From positions 3,410,001-3,474,000 of the forward strand of contig NZ_CP056117.1 in assembly GCF_013375935.1 (NCBI RefSeq): a DNA stretch of 64,000 bases. The letters run 5' to 3'. Origin of the DNA: Enterobacter cloacae. Lineage in GTDB: Bacteria; Pseudomonadota; Gammaproteobacteria; Enterobacterales; Enterobacteriaceae. The position numbers were made by a program, and so were the translations under genes. The notes beneath the pieces were generated by a model, which was not told the origin of the DNA, searched no databases, and worked only from the letters and a program-made list of their open reading frames with translations. The number at the start of each line of letters is the position of its first letter. Position 1 is the stretch's first letter. Shown here piece after piece: positions 54,409 to 62,860 of this stretch.

Positions 54409-55347
54409 ATGTCCGATCCCGATTTCAATCTGCTGGTTGCCCTTGACGTATTGCTGAGCGAAGCCAGCGTTGCGGGCGCGGCCCGCCGTTTACGCCTGAG
54501 CACCTCGGCCATGAGCCGCACCCTGAGCAGGTTGCGCGACGTAACGGGAGATCCAATCCTGGTGCGCGCCGGACGCAATATGGTACTGACGCCCTGGGCA
54601 GAGGCTACCAGGGAGCGCGCCCGGCGCGCGGTGCACGAGGCGAAGGCGGTTTTGCAGCCATCCACCGAAACGTTCAACGTTGAACATCTTTCGCGCCTTT
54701 TTACCATTCGGGCGAACGACGGTTTTGTGGTGGCGTTTGGCCCGGCGCTTATTGCGGCTGTGGCCGATGCCGCACCGGACGTCTGCATACGCTTTGCGCC
54801 AAAGCCTGAAAAAACGTCGCGCTACCTGCGGGAAGGTCTGGTCGATCTGGAGATTGGCGTGCAGAGCAATATGGGGCCTGAAATACGTCTGCAAAGACTG
54901 TTTGAGGATCGGTTTGTGGGCGTGGTGCGTAAAGGGCATCCGCTGGCTTCCCTGGCAGAAAAAAGTCTGGAAGACTATGTCTCCTGGGGCCACGTGGTGG
55001 CGTCCCCCGAAGGCACGCTGCACGGCTTCGTCGATGATGTGCTGGCAGAGCAGGGAATGTCGCGAAAAATCGCGAGCGTAGTGCCGGGATTTCCGACGGC
55101 ACTGTCCGTGGCGCTGGCGTCCGACCTTATCGCCATGATACCCGCACTCTATTTAGCTAATCAGCAGGTTACGGAACAGGTTCACATTTTTGAGCTGCCG
55201 TTCAAAAGCCGGCGCATTACGGTGTCGCAGATGTGGCACCCAAGGATGGAGCGCGACCCGGGCCACCGCTGGCTGAGAGAGAAAATACTTGCGATATGTG
55301 GCGTGCAGACAATAAAGCTTATAGAAGAAAATAAATCCCGCCGGTAG
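54409..55347 (+). CDS. LysR family regulator divergent from the efflux pump
   Basis: A 312-residue LysR protein of the NodD/LinR-like group. It has DNA-binding region FNLLVALDVLLSEASVAGAA and RLRLSTSAMSRTLSRLRDV, then effector domain (RLFTIRANDGFVVAFGPALI...). The ATG at 54409 follows GGGAGAG; the frame opens 13 codons earlier without a site. The stop codon lies in the loop of an intrinsic terminator. Likely controls the divergent MFS gene. Confidence 0.85.
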   Translation: MSDPDFNLLVALDVLLSEASVAGAARRLRLSTSAMSRTLSRLRDVTGDPILVRAGRNMVLTPWAEATRERARRAVHEAKAVLQPSTETFNVEHLSRLFTIRANDGFVVAFGPALIAAVADAAPDVCIRFAPKPEKTSRYLREGLVDLEIGVQSNMGPEIRLQRLFEDRFVGVVRKGHPLASLAEKSLEDYVSWGHVVASPEGTLHGFVDDVLAEQGMSRKIASVVPGFPTALSVALASDLIAMIPALYLANQQVTEQVHIFELPFKSRRITVSQMWHPRMERDPGHRWLREKILAICGVQTIKLIEENKSRR

Positions 55348-55360
55348 AGGCGGGATTTTT
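55333..55360 (+). terminator. Intrinsic terminator of the LysR gene
   Basis: AAATCCCGCC and GGCGGGATTT form a 10-bp perfect stem with the stop codon TAG in the 6-base loop, followed by TT. A textbook intrinsic terminator. Confidence 0.9.
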
Positions 55361-55373
55361 ATGGCATGAATGT

Positions 55374-55734
55374 TTAGCGCGTCTGGCTGATAAGCTTGCG
55401 CCAGACTCTGTTATGCAAAGTAAATAGCAGTATCTTATAGAAAGCGGTAGAGAGGATGCAGCTGCCGCTAAGCCCCAGCATGACAATACTCACCAGCGCC
55501 GCGGTCAGGCTGACGCCCGGAGAAGAACTACCGCTCAGCGCGGCCAGCAGATAGGCTGCCGTTAATACCAGGCTTAGCACCGCCAGCGTAAGATGTAACC
55601 GCACGGCGCGCACGCTGCTATGTGCAGTCAAGCTGCGCGCCCAGTTTTTTAAGTTCGATACCAGTGCTAATCCTGCGCGAGAGATCGTTAGAGGGAAGGG
55701 TGCTGTCAGGCGACTGCTGACCGGGTAAATTCAT
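55374..55734 (-). pseudogene. Small inner-membrane protein, apparently frameshifted in an A-run
   Basis: As written there are two overlapping frames. A 38-codon ORF from ATG 55734 (AAGGAG eight bases upstream) stops at 55618. An 85-residue membrane frame without a proper start begins at a TTG at 55631. If the run of six Ts at 55645-55650 (As on the coding strand) had five, they fuse into one 119-residue protein: a polar N-terminus, ELKNWARSLTAHSSVRAV across the join, two membrane segments (LTLAVLSLVLTAAYLLAAL and a second near ALVSIVMLGLSGSCILS) and a basic tail. The fused form is convincing, so this is either a sequencing error or a mutated gene. Family not recognised. Confidence 0.65.
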
Positions 55735-56050
55735 CTGAGAGCTCCTTCATTCCGTGAAGATTGTTGATTAGCAGGGTAATTTATTGAAAAATTAATGATT
55801 CCAACTTTGAGACTTAGTTAATAGCAGCGTTAACTCAGCGATCAAAACACAAACGTTTTCCTTGAATGTCCATGTCAGAGTCCGGTTTAGGCTCGTTATG
55901 TTCTACGCATGGTTATCATCCAGACACAGCTTTTGCAGAATGATGGTATTGTCCAGCTTCATGTGTTTCGTGACCACCAGAATACCTGTCACGGCCTTAA
56001 CCCCGAAGGATAATGACTTGAACGGTGAAGGATGGCCGTACACGCAAGTT
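55735..56050. other. Non-coding region, nothing recognised
   Basis: About 315 AT-rich bases between the small membrane protein and the SDR terminator. Short frames occur on both strands but none has a ribosome site or family resemblance. Confidence 0.4.
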
Positions 56051-56074
56051 AAAAAAAGCCCTGTTAAACAGGGC
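56051..56074 (-). terminator. Intrinsic terminator of the SDR gene
   Basis: On the minus strand GCCCTGT-TTA-ACAGGGC is followed by TTTTTTT, about 50 bases after the SDR stop codon. Confidence 0.85.
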
Positions 56075-56122
56075 GATGTTTCAATGAGCGAAAACAAAGG
56101 GTAATAATAAGGGCAGCCATGC

Positions 56123-56887
56123 TTAGCGCATGGTCAGGCCGCCATCAATCGAAATTGACTGACCTGTAATATAGGATGATGCATCACTCGATAACCAGAG
56201 GACGGCATCGGCGATTTCTTCCGGATTACCATGTCGCTGCAACGGAACGGCTTTCACCATGGCTTCCAGTGCTTCTTTCTGGCCTGCTGCGACCATAGCA
56301 TCGACCATTGGCGTCCAGATAAGCCCCGGACAAACGGCATTCACCCGGATGTTCCGGCCTGCATATTCAAGAGCTGCACTCTTGGTCAGGCCCAGCACAC
56401 CGTGCTTCGCGGCGTGGTAGTTCGCACGTTCTGCACCGCCCACAATTCCGCCGATAGAAGAACAGTTAACGATGACACCGCTTTCCTGCTTGCGCATCTG
56501 CTGAAGTTCATACTTCATACATCCCCAGACGCCCCGGAGGTTCACGGCATTAACGTGATCGAAGTCCTCCACGGTAGCGTCCGCGATTTCGACGAGTTTG
56601 TTCTGTACACCTGCATTATTAAATGCGATATCCAGACGGCCGTAAGTAGAAACAGTGAATTTAACCATCGCTTCAACTTCATCAAGATTTGCCGCATTGC
56701 AGGTGAACGATTTAGCTTCGAAACCACGGGAAATCAGATCGTTTGCGGCCTTTTCTACCCGTTCAGAATTAATATCCGCTAACACGACGGCAGCGCCCGC
56801 TTCGGCATAAGCACGTGCAGTTGCAAAGCCAATACCGGACGCGGCACCGGTGACCAGCGCAACTTTATTTTTCAATGATAGATTCAT
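56123..56887 (-). CDS. Short-chain dehydrogenase/reductase
   Basis: Classical NAD(P)-dependent SDR of 254 residues. It has cofactor motif TGAASGIG (about residue 14), an acidic NAD-type residue in VVLADINSE (suggesting NAD preference), NNAG, catalytic Ser in CSSIGGIVGGAERA, YHAAK and the C-terminal GQSISIDGGLTMR. A terminator follows. The substrate is unknown. The upstream gene on the same strand is a hydrolase fragment, so the pair was probably once a small catabolic operon. Confidence 0.87.
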   Translation of the reverse strand: MNLSLKNKVALVTGAASGIGFATARAYAEAGAAVVLADINSERVEKAANDLISRGFEAKSFTCNAANLDEVEAMVKFTVSTYGRLDIAFNNAGVQNKLVEIADATVEDFDHVNAVNLRGVWGCMKYELQQMRKQESGVIVNCSSIGGIVGGAERANYHAAKHGVLGLTKSAALEYAGRNIRVNAVCPGLIWTPMVDAMVAAGQKEALEAMVKAVPLQRHGNPEEIADAVLWLSSDASSYITGQSISIDGGLTMR

Positions 56888-56992
56888 AATTATTTCCTCT
56901 TAATATTTCATCAGCAGAAGATCCCTCAGCGTACTTCTGGACTTTCTGCTGCTTATTCACATACACCTGCGTACGGTTATGATTGGTTATGA

Positions 56993-57393
56993 TTAAAGGT
57001 TTTTGCTAAAGAACTCTGCCAGCTTATTCAGGGCAGGGTTAACAAACTGTGGTTTGTCATATAAATCAAAATGTGATGCACCAGGAATAATAACCAGCTC
57101 CTTCGGTTCTTTCGCTTTGTCATAAGCCTGCTGGCTGAATTTTCTTGTTTCAGCTTTTTCACCGGCAATGAGCAGCACGGGGCGGGGCGAAATCAAATCC
57201 ATATGCTCAAGTGGATAGTAGGCCATATGGAGCCCTGGACTGGTGACGACATAACGGTTACGTGCATTCGGATGCGCACCTCTGGGAGTCAGGTAATAAT
57301 CAGTCGCCTCCCGGACAAAGTTAGGCGTACTGGTATTTACCGTATCATTCATTGCCGGAAATGATTCACGGTTCTGGTTATCAAACTCAAAAT
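56993..57393 (-). pseudogene. Alpha/beta hydrolase, C-terminal fragment
   Basis: The C-terminal third of an alpha/beta hydrolase. The Asp-side strand (PRPVLLIAGEKAETRKFSQQ) and catalytic histidine (GASHFDLYDKPQF) are present, but the oxyanion turn and nucleophile elbow that should lie before them are missing. The homologous frame reads back past the ATG at 57352 (NQNRESFPAMNDTVN) to about 57393, then gives way to AT-rich sequence. This is where the ancestral backbone was broken by later insertion or deletion. Confidence 0.75.
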
Positions 57394-57822
57394 TATGAAT
57401 CAGGATTGATGACAGCTTTCACTTTATCATTACTTCAAGTATTAAATGGTCGTAATGTTCCTAATCCAATAGGATGCTTACAAAGTGAAAAATTATTTCG
57501 TAGTAATGGGCTTTATAAACCAGTCAGTTCGCCTAGATATTTACGTGCTGACTTATTTGCTGATTTTAGTCGCCTATATGTGGCAAACAAGAGGCTTAGT
57601 CAATATGGTTGGCGCCATCATTCTTGGTTAGAGTGTAAATTTATGCGCGGACAAGCAGGGCTTAACGGTGATGTCCATGCCTCTAATAAATCACCAGTGA
57701 CCGGAGCAGTTTTAGCTGATTTACTAAGATTATCACTTCTTGTTCCTGAAGATGAAAATCACAGTCGACAATCTATTCCTCGTCAAGATGAAGACAAGAA
57801 AAAAACTAGAAGTAGCCGATAG
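57352..57822 (+). CDS. Unrecognised ORF at the left end of the AT-rich region, possibly a gene fragment
   Basis: A 156-residue frame, AT-rich, overlapping the hydrolase fragment at its start. ATG 57352 has no ribosome site; an internal start at about 57409 is as likely. The middle reads like genuine protein (FADFSRLYVANKRLSQYGWR, HHSWLECKFMRGQAG) and includes an E-x-K pair preceded by conserved-looking aromatic residues, as seen in some nucleases. It ends in a charged tail (PRQDEDKKKTRSSR). I do not recognise it. It could be the remnant of a larger defence or nuclease gene. Confidence 0.4.
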   Translation: MPEMIHGSGYQTQNYESGLMTAFTLSLLQVLNGRNVPNPIGCLQSEKLFRSNGLYKPVSSPRYLRADLFADFSRLYVANKRLSQYGWRHHSWLECKFMRGQAGLNGDVHASNKSPVTGAVLADLLRLSLLVPEDENHSRQSIPRQDEDKKKTRSSR

Positions 57823-58258
57823 ATAGGGGGATAGGTAAGTGTATGATTAATCGCATTCTGTGGGCGGTTATGAACTAAATGAACGACGGACTAAATTTAA
57901 CTATTCTGGGTTTGAGGAATATACATAATTTACTTCAGCACCGAAAAAAGTATAACAAACTGTTTTAAATGGATATTAATCAAATGGCGATTCAAACTCA
58001 CAGTTATGAACTCAGTTTTGGTTCATAACTGTGTTAAACGCTGTCCATAAATCACTCGATGTTACGCTTGTTGGTTCATGAACTGTTCTTTCTATTTTTG
58101 TGATGTGCGTCAGGTTTTAGTGTTCAGAAATATTACCTTTTACTCGATGAGCGATTGTTTAGCACCTCTCCGACAACCGGAGCAGCGGTAAATGCGTTTG
58201 GCCAGCCAGCGTAAAACGCGGCTTGGGTACCCGGAGGACTAAACTTTACCGATTATAT
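57823..58258. other. Gap with repeated GTTCATAA motifs and a coding remnant
   Basis: No intact gene. It holds four of the GTTCATAA-type motifs, a perfect 13-bp palindrome, and on the minus strand (about 58135-58250) a coding-like remnant reading PPGTQAAFYAGWPNAFTAAP, which I cannot assign. Confidence 0.45.
57999..58033. repeat. Perfect 13-bp inverted repeat
   Basis: CACAGTTATGAAC (57999-58011) and GTTCATAACTGTG (58021-58033) with a 9-base loop. It lacks a T-tract, so is more likely a protein site or recombination core than a terminator. Confidence 0.7.
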
Positions 58259-59152
58259 TCAAATGAATCTGTCCTTACCGGCGTGCCATGCAAAATAGGC
58301 TTGTACCAGCGTAACGACAAGTATGCAGAGCAACACAGAGTTCCAGTTAAGTGAGTGGCCGCGAATAATGCCCGCAAGGTAGGGGCCGAGAGCACCAATC
58401 AAATAGCCGATACATTGCGCTTTGCCGGATAGCTGACCTGCCTGGCTGTGTTCACGAGTCCGCAGCCCAAAGAGCGTGAGGCAGGTGACCATAGACATTC
58501 CCGCACCTACACCTGCGAACAGCAGCCACACAGCAGAAAAAGCCGGTTTGAAAAGAATCCCTGCCACTCCGATTGTAATGAACAGTGAACAAATGAGGCC
58601 AAGGAGGCGTTGATCCTTAAGGCGTGAAATAAACGCGGCAGTTGTCAAATTAGCAATGACGGCAATGGCCTGATACAGAAACAGGTGATAGCCTGCTGTC
58701 GACGCGCTGACCCCATGCTCAACTGCCATTGATGGATACCAGTCAATGAGCGTATAGAACACCATGGTGTGCAGAGCCATAAACATCGAAACCTGCCATG
58801 CAACAGAGCTACGCCATACTGACCGCTTAACGGGAGTCTGTGCCTGAACGACAGTGACAGACTCCTGAGTCGCACCGGCACAAACTCTGAGCCATACAAC
58901 TAAGCCCAGAAGGGCGGTGATAACCCAAATACCCGTAGACAGTCGCCATCCGGCATTGCTGAGCGCGGAAAGTGGGGCAGCAACGCCGCTGGAAAATGCT
59001 GCTGTAAGCGCCATCGTTGCCGCATAGAGCCCGACACAGCGTGCAGTATGTGACGGGAAATCTCTTTTAACGAGCGGAACGACAAGAACGTTAGCAATGG
59101 CTATACCCAGGCCTATCACAAATGTCCCGACCCAGGAAACGAGATGGCTATC
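58259..59152 (-). pseudogene. CynX/NimT-like MFS transporter, N-terminally truncated
   Basis: The C-terminal 70% of a CynX-type major facilitator (about 298 of some 390-400 residues). It has DSHLVSWVGTFVIGLGIAIA, then helices IV-XII with the family loop RDFPSHTARCVGLYAATMAL and the second-half motif AAFISRLKDQRLLGL. The frame runs into a TAG at 59155-59153, immediately followed by unrelated AT-rich sequence, so the first helices have been lost. The listed GTG start at 59119 lies inside a membrane helix and is not a true start. Confidence 0.75.
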
Positions 59153-59619
59153 CTAAATCATAACGTATTGATTTATCAGTTAGTGTGAGTGTCTTATGAA
59201 CTTAAGAACAAACCTACCATATTTAACTTATGTTGTGTGGAAATCTAGTTCATAAGAAAAATTCGCAACATCTAATTGTTTTAACTTTCTATTTTTAATA
59301 GAAAGATTTATAACCACATTCAAAGTGCTTCATGAACTTACTAAGAATGCGCTTCTTATGTGTATTTTCTGACAGCTTGGTCTAGTAGAGTTCATAAACC
59401 ATGTCACATCGCAATCGCATAACCAAGCATATAAATCTTCAAGAGCTATCTGATTGTTTTCTTGAATAACTTAAGAATCTTGGTAACATTTGGACACATC
59501 AATGCTTAATCAGGACTGACGTCTCTGATGGCGGTAGCGTTGCTAAGGTATCGTGGTTTAATGAACTTGGACACCTGTTAAGAGGTTGATATTCTTACCT
59601 CATAAATGCAGATGACACA
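59153..59619. other. AT-rich junction region
   Basis: About 470 bases with no gene. It carries four GTTCATAA-type motifs and leads into the IS3 remnant. The join with the truncated transporter is at about 59153-59160. Confidence 0.45.
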
Positions 59620-60185
59620 ATGCGAAGAATTTTTAGCCCCGAGTTTAAACAGGAATCTGCTCAGTTAATTCTCGACCAAAACCATACCCTCTTGGACGGC
59701 GCTGTCGGCATTTCTACAATGACTGGCAGGGTGGGACAGTTGCGAGAAAAACGGCAAAGTTGATCGCCAAAAGCTTCTCCCATAACACCTGAGCAGATTG
59801 AAATACGTGAATTTAAGGGAAATTGCAACGCATTGAAATATAGTATGAAATTTTAAAAATGATGTTAAGTTGACAGACTAAAACTACAACCATGATCTTG
59901 ATGTCAGACTTCCTGAACAGTTCTCGTTAATCGAGAAACTCAGGGCGCGTTATTCCATGAAAACGCCTTGCCACGTGTTCGGAGTTCGACGCAGTAGTTA
60001 TAAGTACTGGAATAATTGCCCTGTTGAACCAATATCAGGCATGTACAACTCCGCAGCCTTGTTCAAAAATCCCACAACGTCAGTCACAGTTCAGTTGATG
60101 CGCGAATGACATCACCCAAAGGTTACAAGATGGGGCGCTGGCTTGCTCGGGAATTGATGGTAGGCGCCAGTTTAAAATCATCCAA
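59620..60185 (+). mobile_element. Decayed IS3-family insertion sequence (orfA and orfB remnants)
   Basis: orfA starts at ATG 59620 with [20 protein letters not shown] and [15 protein letters not shown], typical of IS3 OrfA, and stops early. Further pieces follow in other frames (ITPEQIEIREF near 59787; LMSDFLNSSR ending near 59930). orfB is recognised from LIEKLRARYSMKTPCHVFGV and RRSSYKYWNN (about 59929-60030) and GYKMGRWLARELM (about 60123-60161). The catalytic DDE part is gone and no terminal repeats were found. The element is dead; it marks the border of the defence-like island. Confidence 0.75.
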
Positions 60186-60198
60186 ATAAAGGAATGTG

Positions 60199-61458
60199 AT
60201 GAACATATCACTGCAGCCGAATAACCCGTTTAATCATCCAACAAAAAAAATAAAAATTGACATTAATTATTACAATAATGAACAGAAAAAATTATTTAAC
60301 AGAAGACGAGGTAACCCTTATCCGAAGATTGTAAGAAATAACATTAGATTATCTGTGATGAGTGGAATTGAAATCGATATCGAGGAGTTTTTTATTTACT
60401 ATCTTTTTCATTTAAAAACATCTAGACCTCTTGATTTCCCTGACAGAAACATGATTTCTCAGCATATAAGCAGAGCTGTTTATGAAATTGATGGATACAT
60501 TGAATATATTTCCGATAGTTTACATGTTTGTAATAGTGTCGATTCTTTAACTACTTCTATAACGGAAAGGATAGGCGAATCAATTGGAATGCTCGTTATT
60601 GCACATGTGAATAACATGACTTCGGCCGATTGGATACCGATCCCCGTATTACAGGTCAAAGCTTTTGACTATTTCGTGGCGATTTCCCCTCATGGTGCAT
60701 TGCAAATTGAGACGAAAGGATCTTATGTTGAAAACAACAGCACGATACAGAAGTTAAGAACTCATAAGAAAAGTATTGTTGATAAAAAAGAACAAACTAA
60801 AAATAATCCAATTTCAGATTACCCAGGTGATTATCTTTTTGGAACAATTACAGCCATTGACAAAGAGTTCTCAAGAAAAATAAAATGTTGGTTGGTTGAC
60901 CCAAACATTGAAGATATAGAATTTGATTATAGAAGAGAGAGAATCCTTTCTAGACTATATGACATTTATTTTTTAATGAAAGTCATATCTCCATCTTCTA
61001 GATTAACTAAAGCATTAGATAAAAGGATCGCTGTTCTTATAGAGAATGAAAATATCACGCAATTTGATGGTATTCCACTAATTGAATGGGTTAGGGATGA
61101 TGATGACGCAGAAAAAGTAATAAGACAATTTTTTTATAATAAAACATACATAAATGACTCCAGTGATGCAGGGATTTGGGGGAGTGTTAATGACCAAACA
61201 ATTTACTATGTTGGTATGAAAGCGGACCTTTTAAAACTCGCGTTATGGCAAAATTTCGACGATATAATTGATTATAGATTTGTAGCTGAGCATTCCGAGA
61301 CACGCTTAGAATGTCGTCTAGTAACCGAAGCGGATAAAATTGAATTCAGTAAAATGTTTAAAAGTAGTGGTTTGGTGAAGCATTTCGAATCATTCGGCAG
61401 TGTTTACACAAGCTCGAGTGGGATGCTTTTTGGAATGTTAACTATGTCGTTTACCTAA
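60199..61458 (+). CDS. Unknown protein with a PD-(D/E)XK-like nuclease signature
   Basis: A 419-residue AT-rich gene that I do not recognise by family. The start ATG at 60199 (a GTG at 60196 is possible) follows AAAGGA. A plausible nuclease core is visible: helix ITERIGESIGMLV (Glu124/Glu127), Asp157 (KAFDYFVAIS) and ALQIETKGS (Glu171, Lys173), which fits the E...D-x(n)-E-x-K pattern of restriction-like enzymes. The C-terminal half (from about 230) is helical and may recognise target or partner. It sits just after an IS remnant and before an AbiGi-like gene, as expected for an anti-phage or anti-plasmid gene. The function is inferred. Confidence 0.5.
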   Translation: MNISLQPNNPFNHPTKKIKIDINYYNNEQKKLFNRRRGNPYPKIVRNNIRLSVMSGIEIDIEEFFIYYLFHLKTSRPLDFPDRNMISQHISRAVYEIDGYIEYISDSLHVCNSVDSLTTSITERIGESIGMLVIAHVNNMTSADWIPIPVLQVKAFDYFVAISPHGALQIETKGSYVENNSTIQKLRTHKKSIVDKKEQTKNNPISDYPGDYLFGTITAIDKEFSRKIKCWLVDPNIEDIEFDYRRERILSRLYDIYFLMKVISPSSRLTKALDKRIAVLIENENITQFDGIPLIEWVRDDDDAEKVIRQFFYNKTYINDSSDAGIWGSVNDQTIYYVGMKADLLKLALWQNFDDIIDYRFVAEHSETRLECRLVTEADKIEFSKMFKSSGLVKHFESFGSVYTSSSGMLFGMLTMSFT

Positions 61459-61672
61459 TAGCTATGCCCACATAATGACTATGGCACTTATGTAGATTAA
61501 GGGGGGCGGGGCATGAATATTAAACAAAATAAGGATTTATGGTTTAATTCCGTAGTTGCGAATGTAATTTATTTTTATATGAGTCTGTAATTTATTTTAT
61601 GGTTTTTGTGATTAAAATTAAAAGATAAAATCTTAGTTATATGATTTTAGTAAACTAATACTACATTGCAAA
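61459..61672. other. AT-rich spacer between the nuclease-like gene and the AbiGi-like gene
   Basis: 214 bases, about three-quarters A+T, with no ORF. It probably carries the promoter of the next gene. TTATAATGG at about 61695 inside the next frame could also be a -10. Confidence 0.35.
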
Positions 61673-62518
61673 ATGTTTACCTGTATTGGACACGTTATAA
61701 TGGAAAAAGTAGCAAAGAAAACCAAGCAGAAAAGGTCTAAGAGTCTGCACCCTTCCACTATTTTTCATTTCACAAACAATGAAGAAGCATTTTATAGTAT
61801 ACTTACAGAGCGGCGCTTCAAACCCTTTTTAGCTCGAGAACGTATTACAGGAATTGGTTCAAGGAGACAATTTGCTGTTCCTATGGTTTCTTTTTGTGAT
61901 ATAAGATTATCGCAAATTGATGATCATACATTCAAATATGGTGAATTTGGTTTTGGTCTCACAAAAACTTGGGCGGTAAAAAAGAAATTGCATCCTGTTT
62001 TGTATATGGAGCAAGGAGGGGGGTTGTTTTCCAATTACAACAAAAGGGTCAGAATAATAAAAAATGAATTGTTGCCACTTTGGAATAAAAGAAAAAAATT
62101 AAACCCTACAGAATCAAAGTTATTTAACGCACTTAAAGATGAATATTCAGACCTTTACAATTTACTTCGTTACATGAAAAACTACAAAGGAAAACTAGTA
62201 AGGCCAGGGGAAAAGGATGACGATAACTATATTTTTGCTGATGAAAAAGAATGGAGATATGTACCGGAACCTTTTGTCGGTGATATGTGGCCGAGTTTAA
62301 ATCTCGAGAGAGTCATATCATACGAAGATAAGAAAAAGTTTAGTGAAGGATTTTTTGATTTCAGCATCAACTTTACACTGGATGATATCAAATATATACT
62401 TGTGCCAGACGACTCTTACATGCTCAAGGTAATAAATTGTTTATCAAGTTCTGATAGTTTTGATAACGAATTCATTAGTAAAATATTGACAATGGATAAA
62501 GTAATTAACGACTTCTGA
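61673..62518 (+). CDS. AbiGi-like abortive infection protein
   Basis: A 281-residue protein (272 if it starts at the second ATG, 61700). It resembles the AbiGi family of phage abortive-infection systems from the order STIFHFTNNEEAFYSILTER, then QFAVPMVSFCDIRLSQI, YGEFGFGLTKTWAVKKKLHPVLY, then FADEKEWRYVPEP. In Lactococcus AbiGi works with the AbiGii protein; no AbiGii-like nucleotidyltransferase is visible here, so this is an orphan or has a different partner. Neither candidate start has a strong ribosome site. It is strongly AT-rich, as are its neighbours. Assignment from motif order, without a search. Confidence 0.6.
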   Translation: MFTCIGHVIMEKVAKKTKQKRSKSLHPSTIFHFTNNEEAFYSILTERRFKPFLARERITGIGSRRQFAVPMVSFCDIRLSQIDDHTFKYGEFGFGLTKTWAVKKKLHPVLYMEQGGGLFSNYNKRVRIIKNELLPLWNKRKKLNPTESKLFNALKDEYSDLYNLLRYMKNYKGKLVRPGEKDDDNYIFADEKEWRYVPEPFVGDMWPSLNLERVISYEDKKKFSEGFFDFSINFTLDDIKYILVPDDSYMLKVINCLSSSDSFDNEFISKILTMDKVINDF

Positions 62519-62860
62519 ATAAGCCATTTCGTTACTAAAAACTTTATTGAGGAGTCGCTATAGATTAAAAGAAATTTGATTGTTGCAATCAGATGTCGCC
62601 TAATGAATATTAACAACATTATTATTAACGGCTCGAAAGTGAATAGCCATTTTGAAAGAGGGATACATCGCTTGCATTTTTTTTCGCAGCTTTCACTGAA
62701 TCTTATGACTTTACAACGGTTGGTTGAAATGGATTATCTCGTTGTGCATTCTGGTGATGCGAATGGCTCTGATAGCCTGCACGCACCACAACCAATGCGG
62801 GCGGATGAATTACTGATACGTTGATTACTTTAAGTATTTGACTTTATAAAGAGGTATGGA
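62519..62860. other. Gap between the AbiGi-like gene and the DUF3800 gene
   Basis: About 340 bases. A possible 73-82 residue frame (TTG 62576 or ATG 62603 to 62824, containing INNIIINGSKVNSHFERGIH) has no ribosome site or family. It may be a gene remnant. Otherwise nothing recognised. Confidence 0.35.

Larger units (their letters stand above)
57868..59397. repeat. Eight scattered copies of GTTCATAA / TTATGAAC or its TTCATGAA variant
   Basis: Copies at 57868-57875, 58004-58011, 58021-58028, 58074-58083 (GTTCATGAAC), 59194-59201, 59248-59255, 59329-59337 (TTCATGAAC) and 59390-59397. Four lie left and four right of the truncated transporter gene, in both orientations. An 8-mer should occur by chance about 0.05 times in 1.5 kb. 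They may be protein binding or recombination sites of the element that brought the transporter. Confidence 0.5.

Noticed and set aside
55862-56104. 80-residue ORF between the membrane protein and the SDR, and the opposite 64-residue frame
   Set aside because: No ribosome site, no family, and the 3' part is the SDR terminator.
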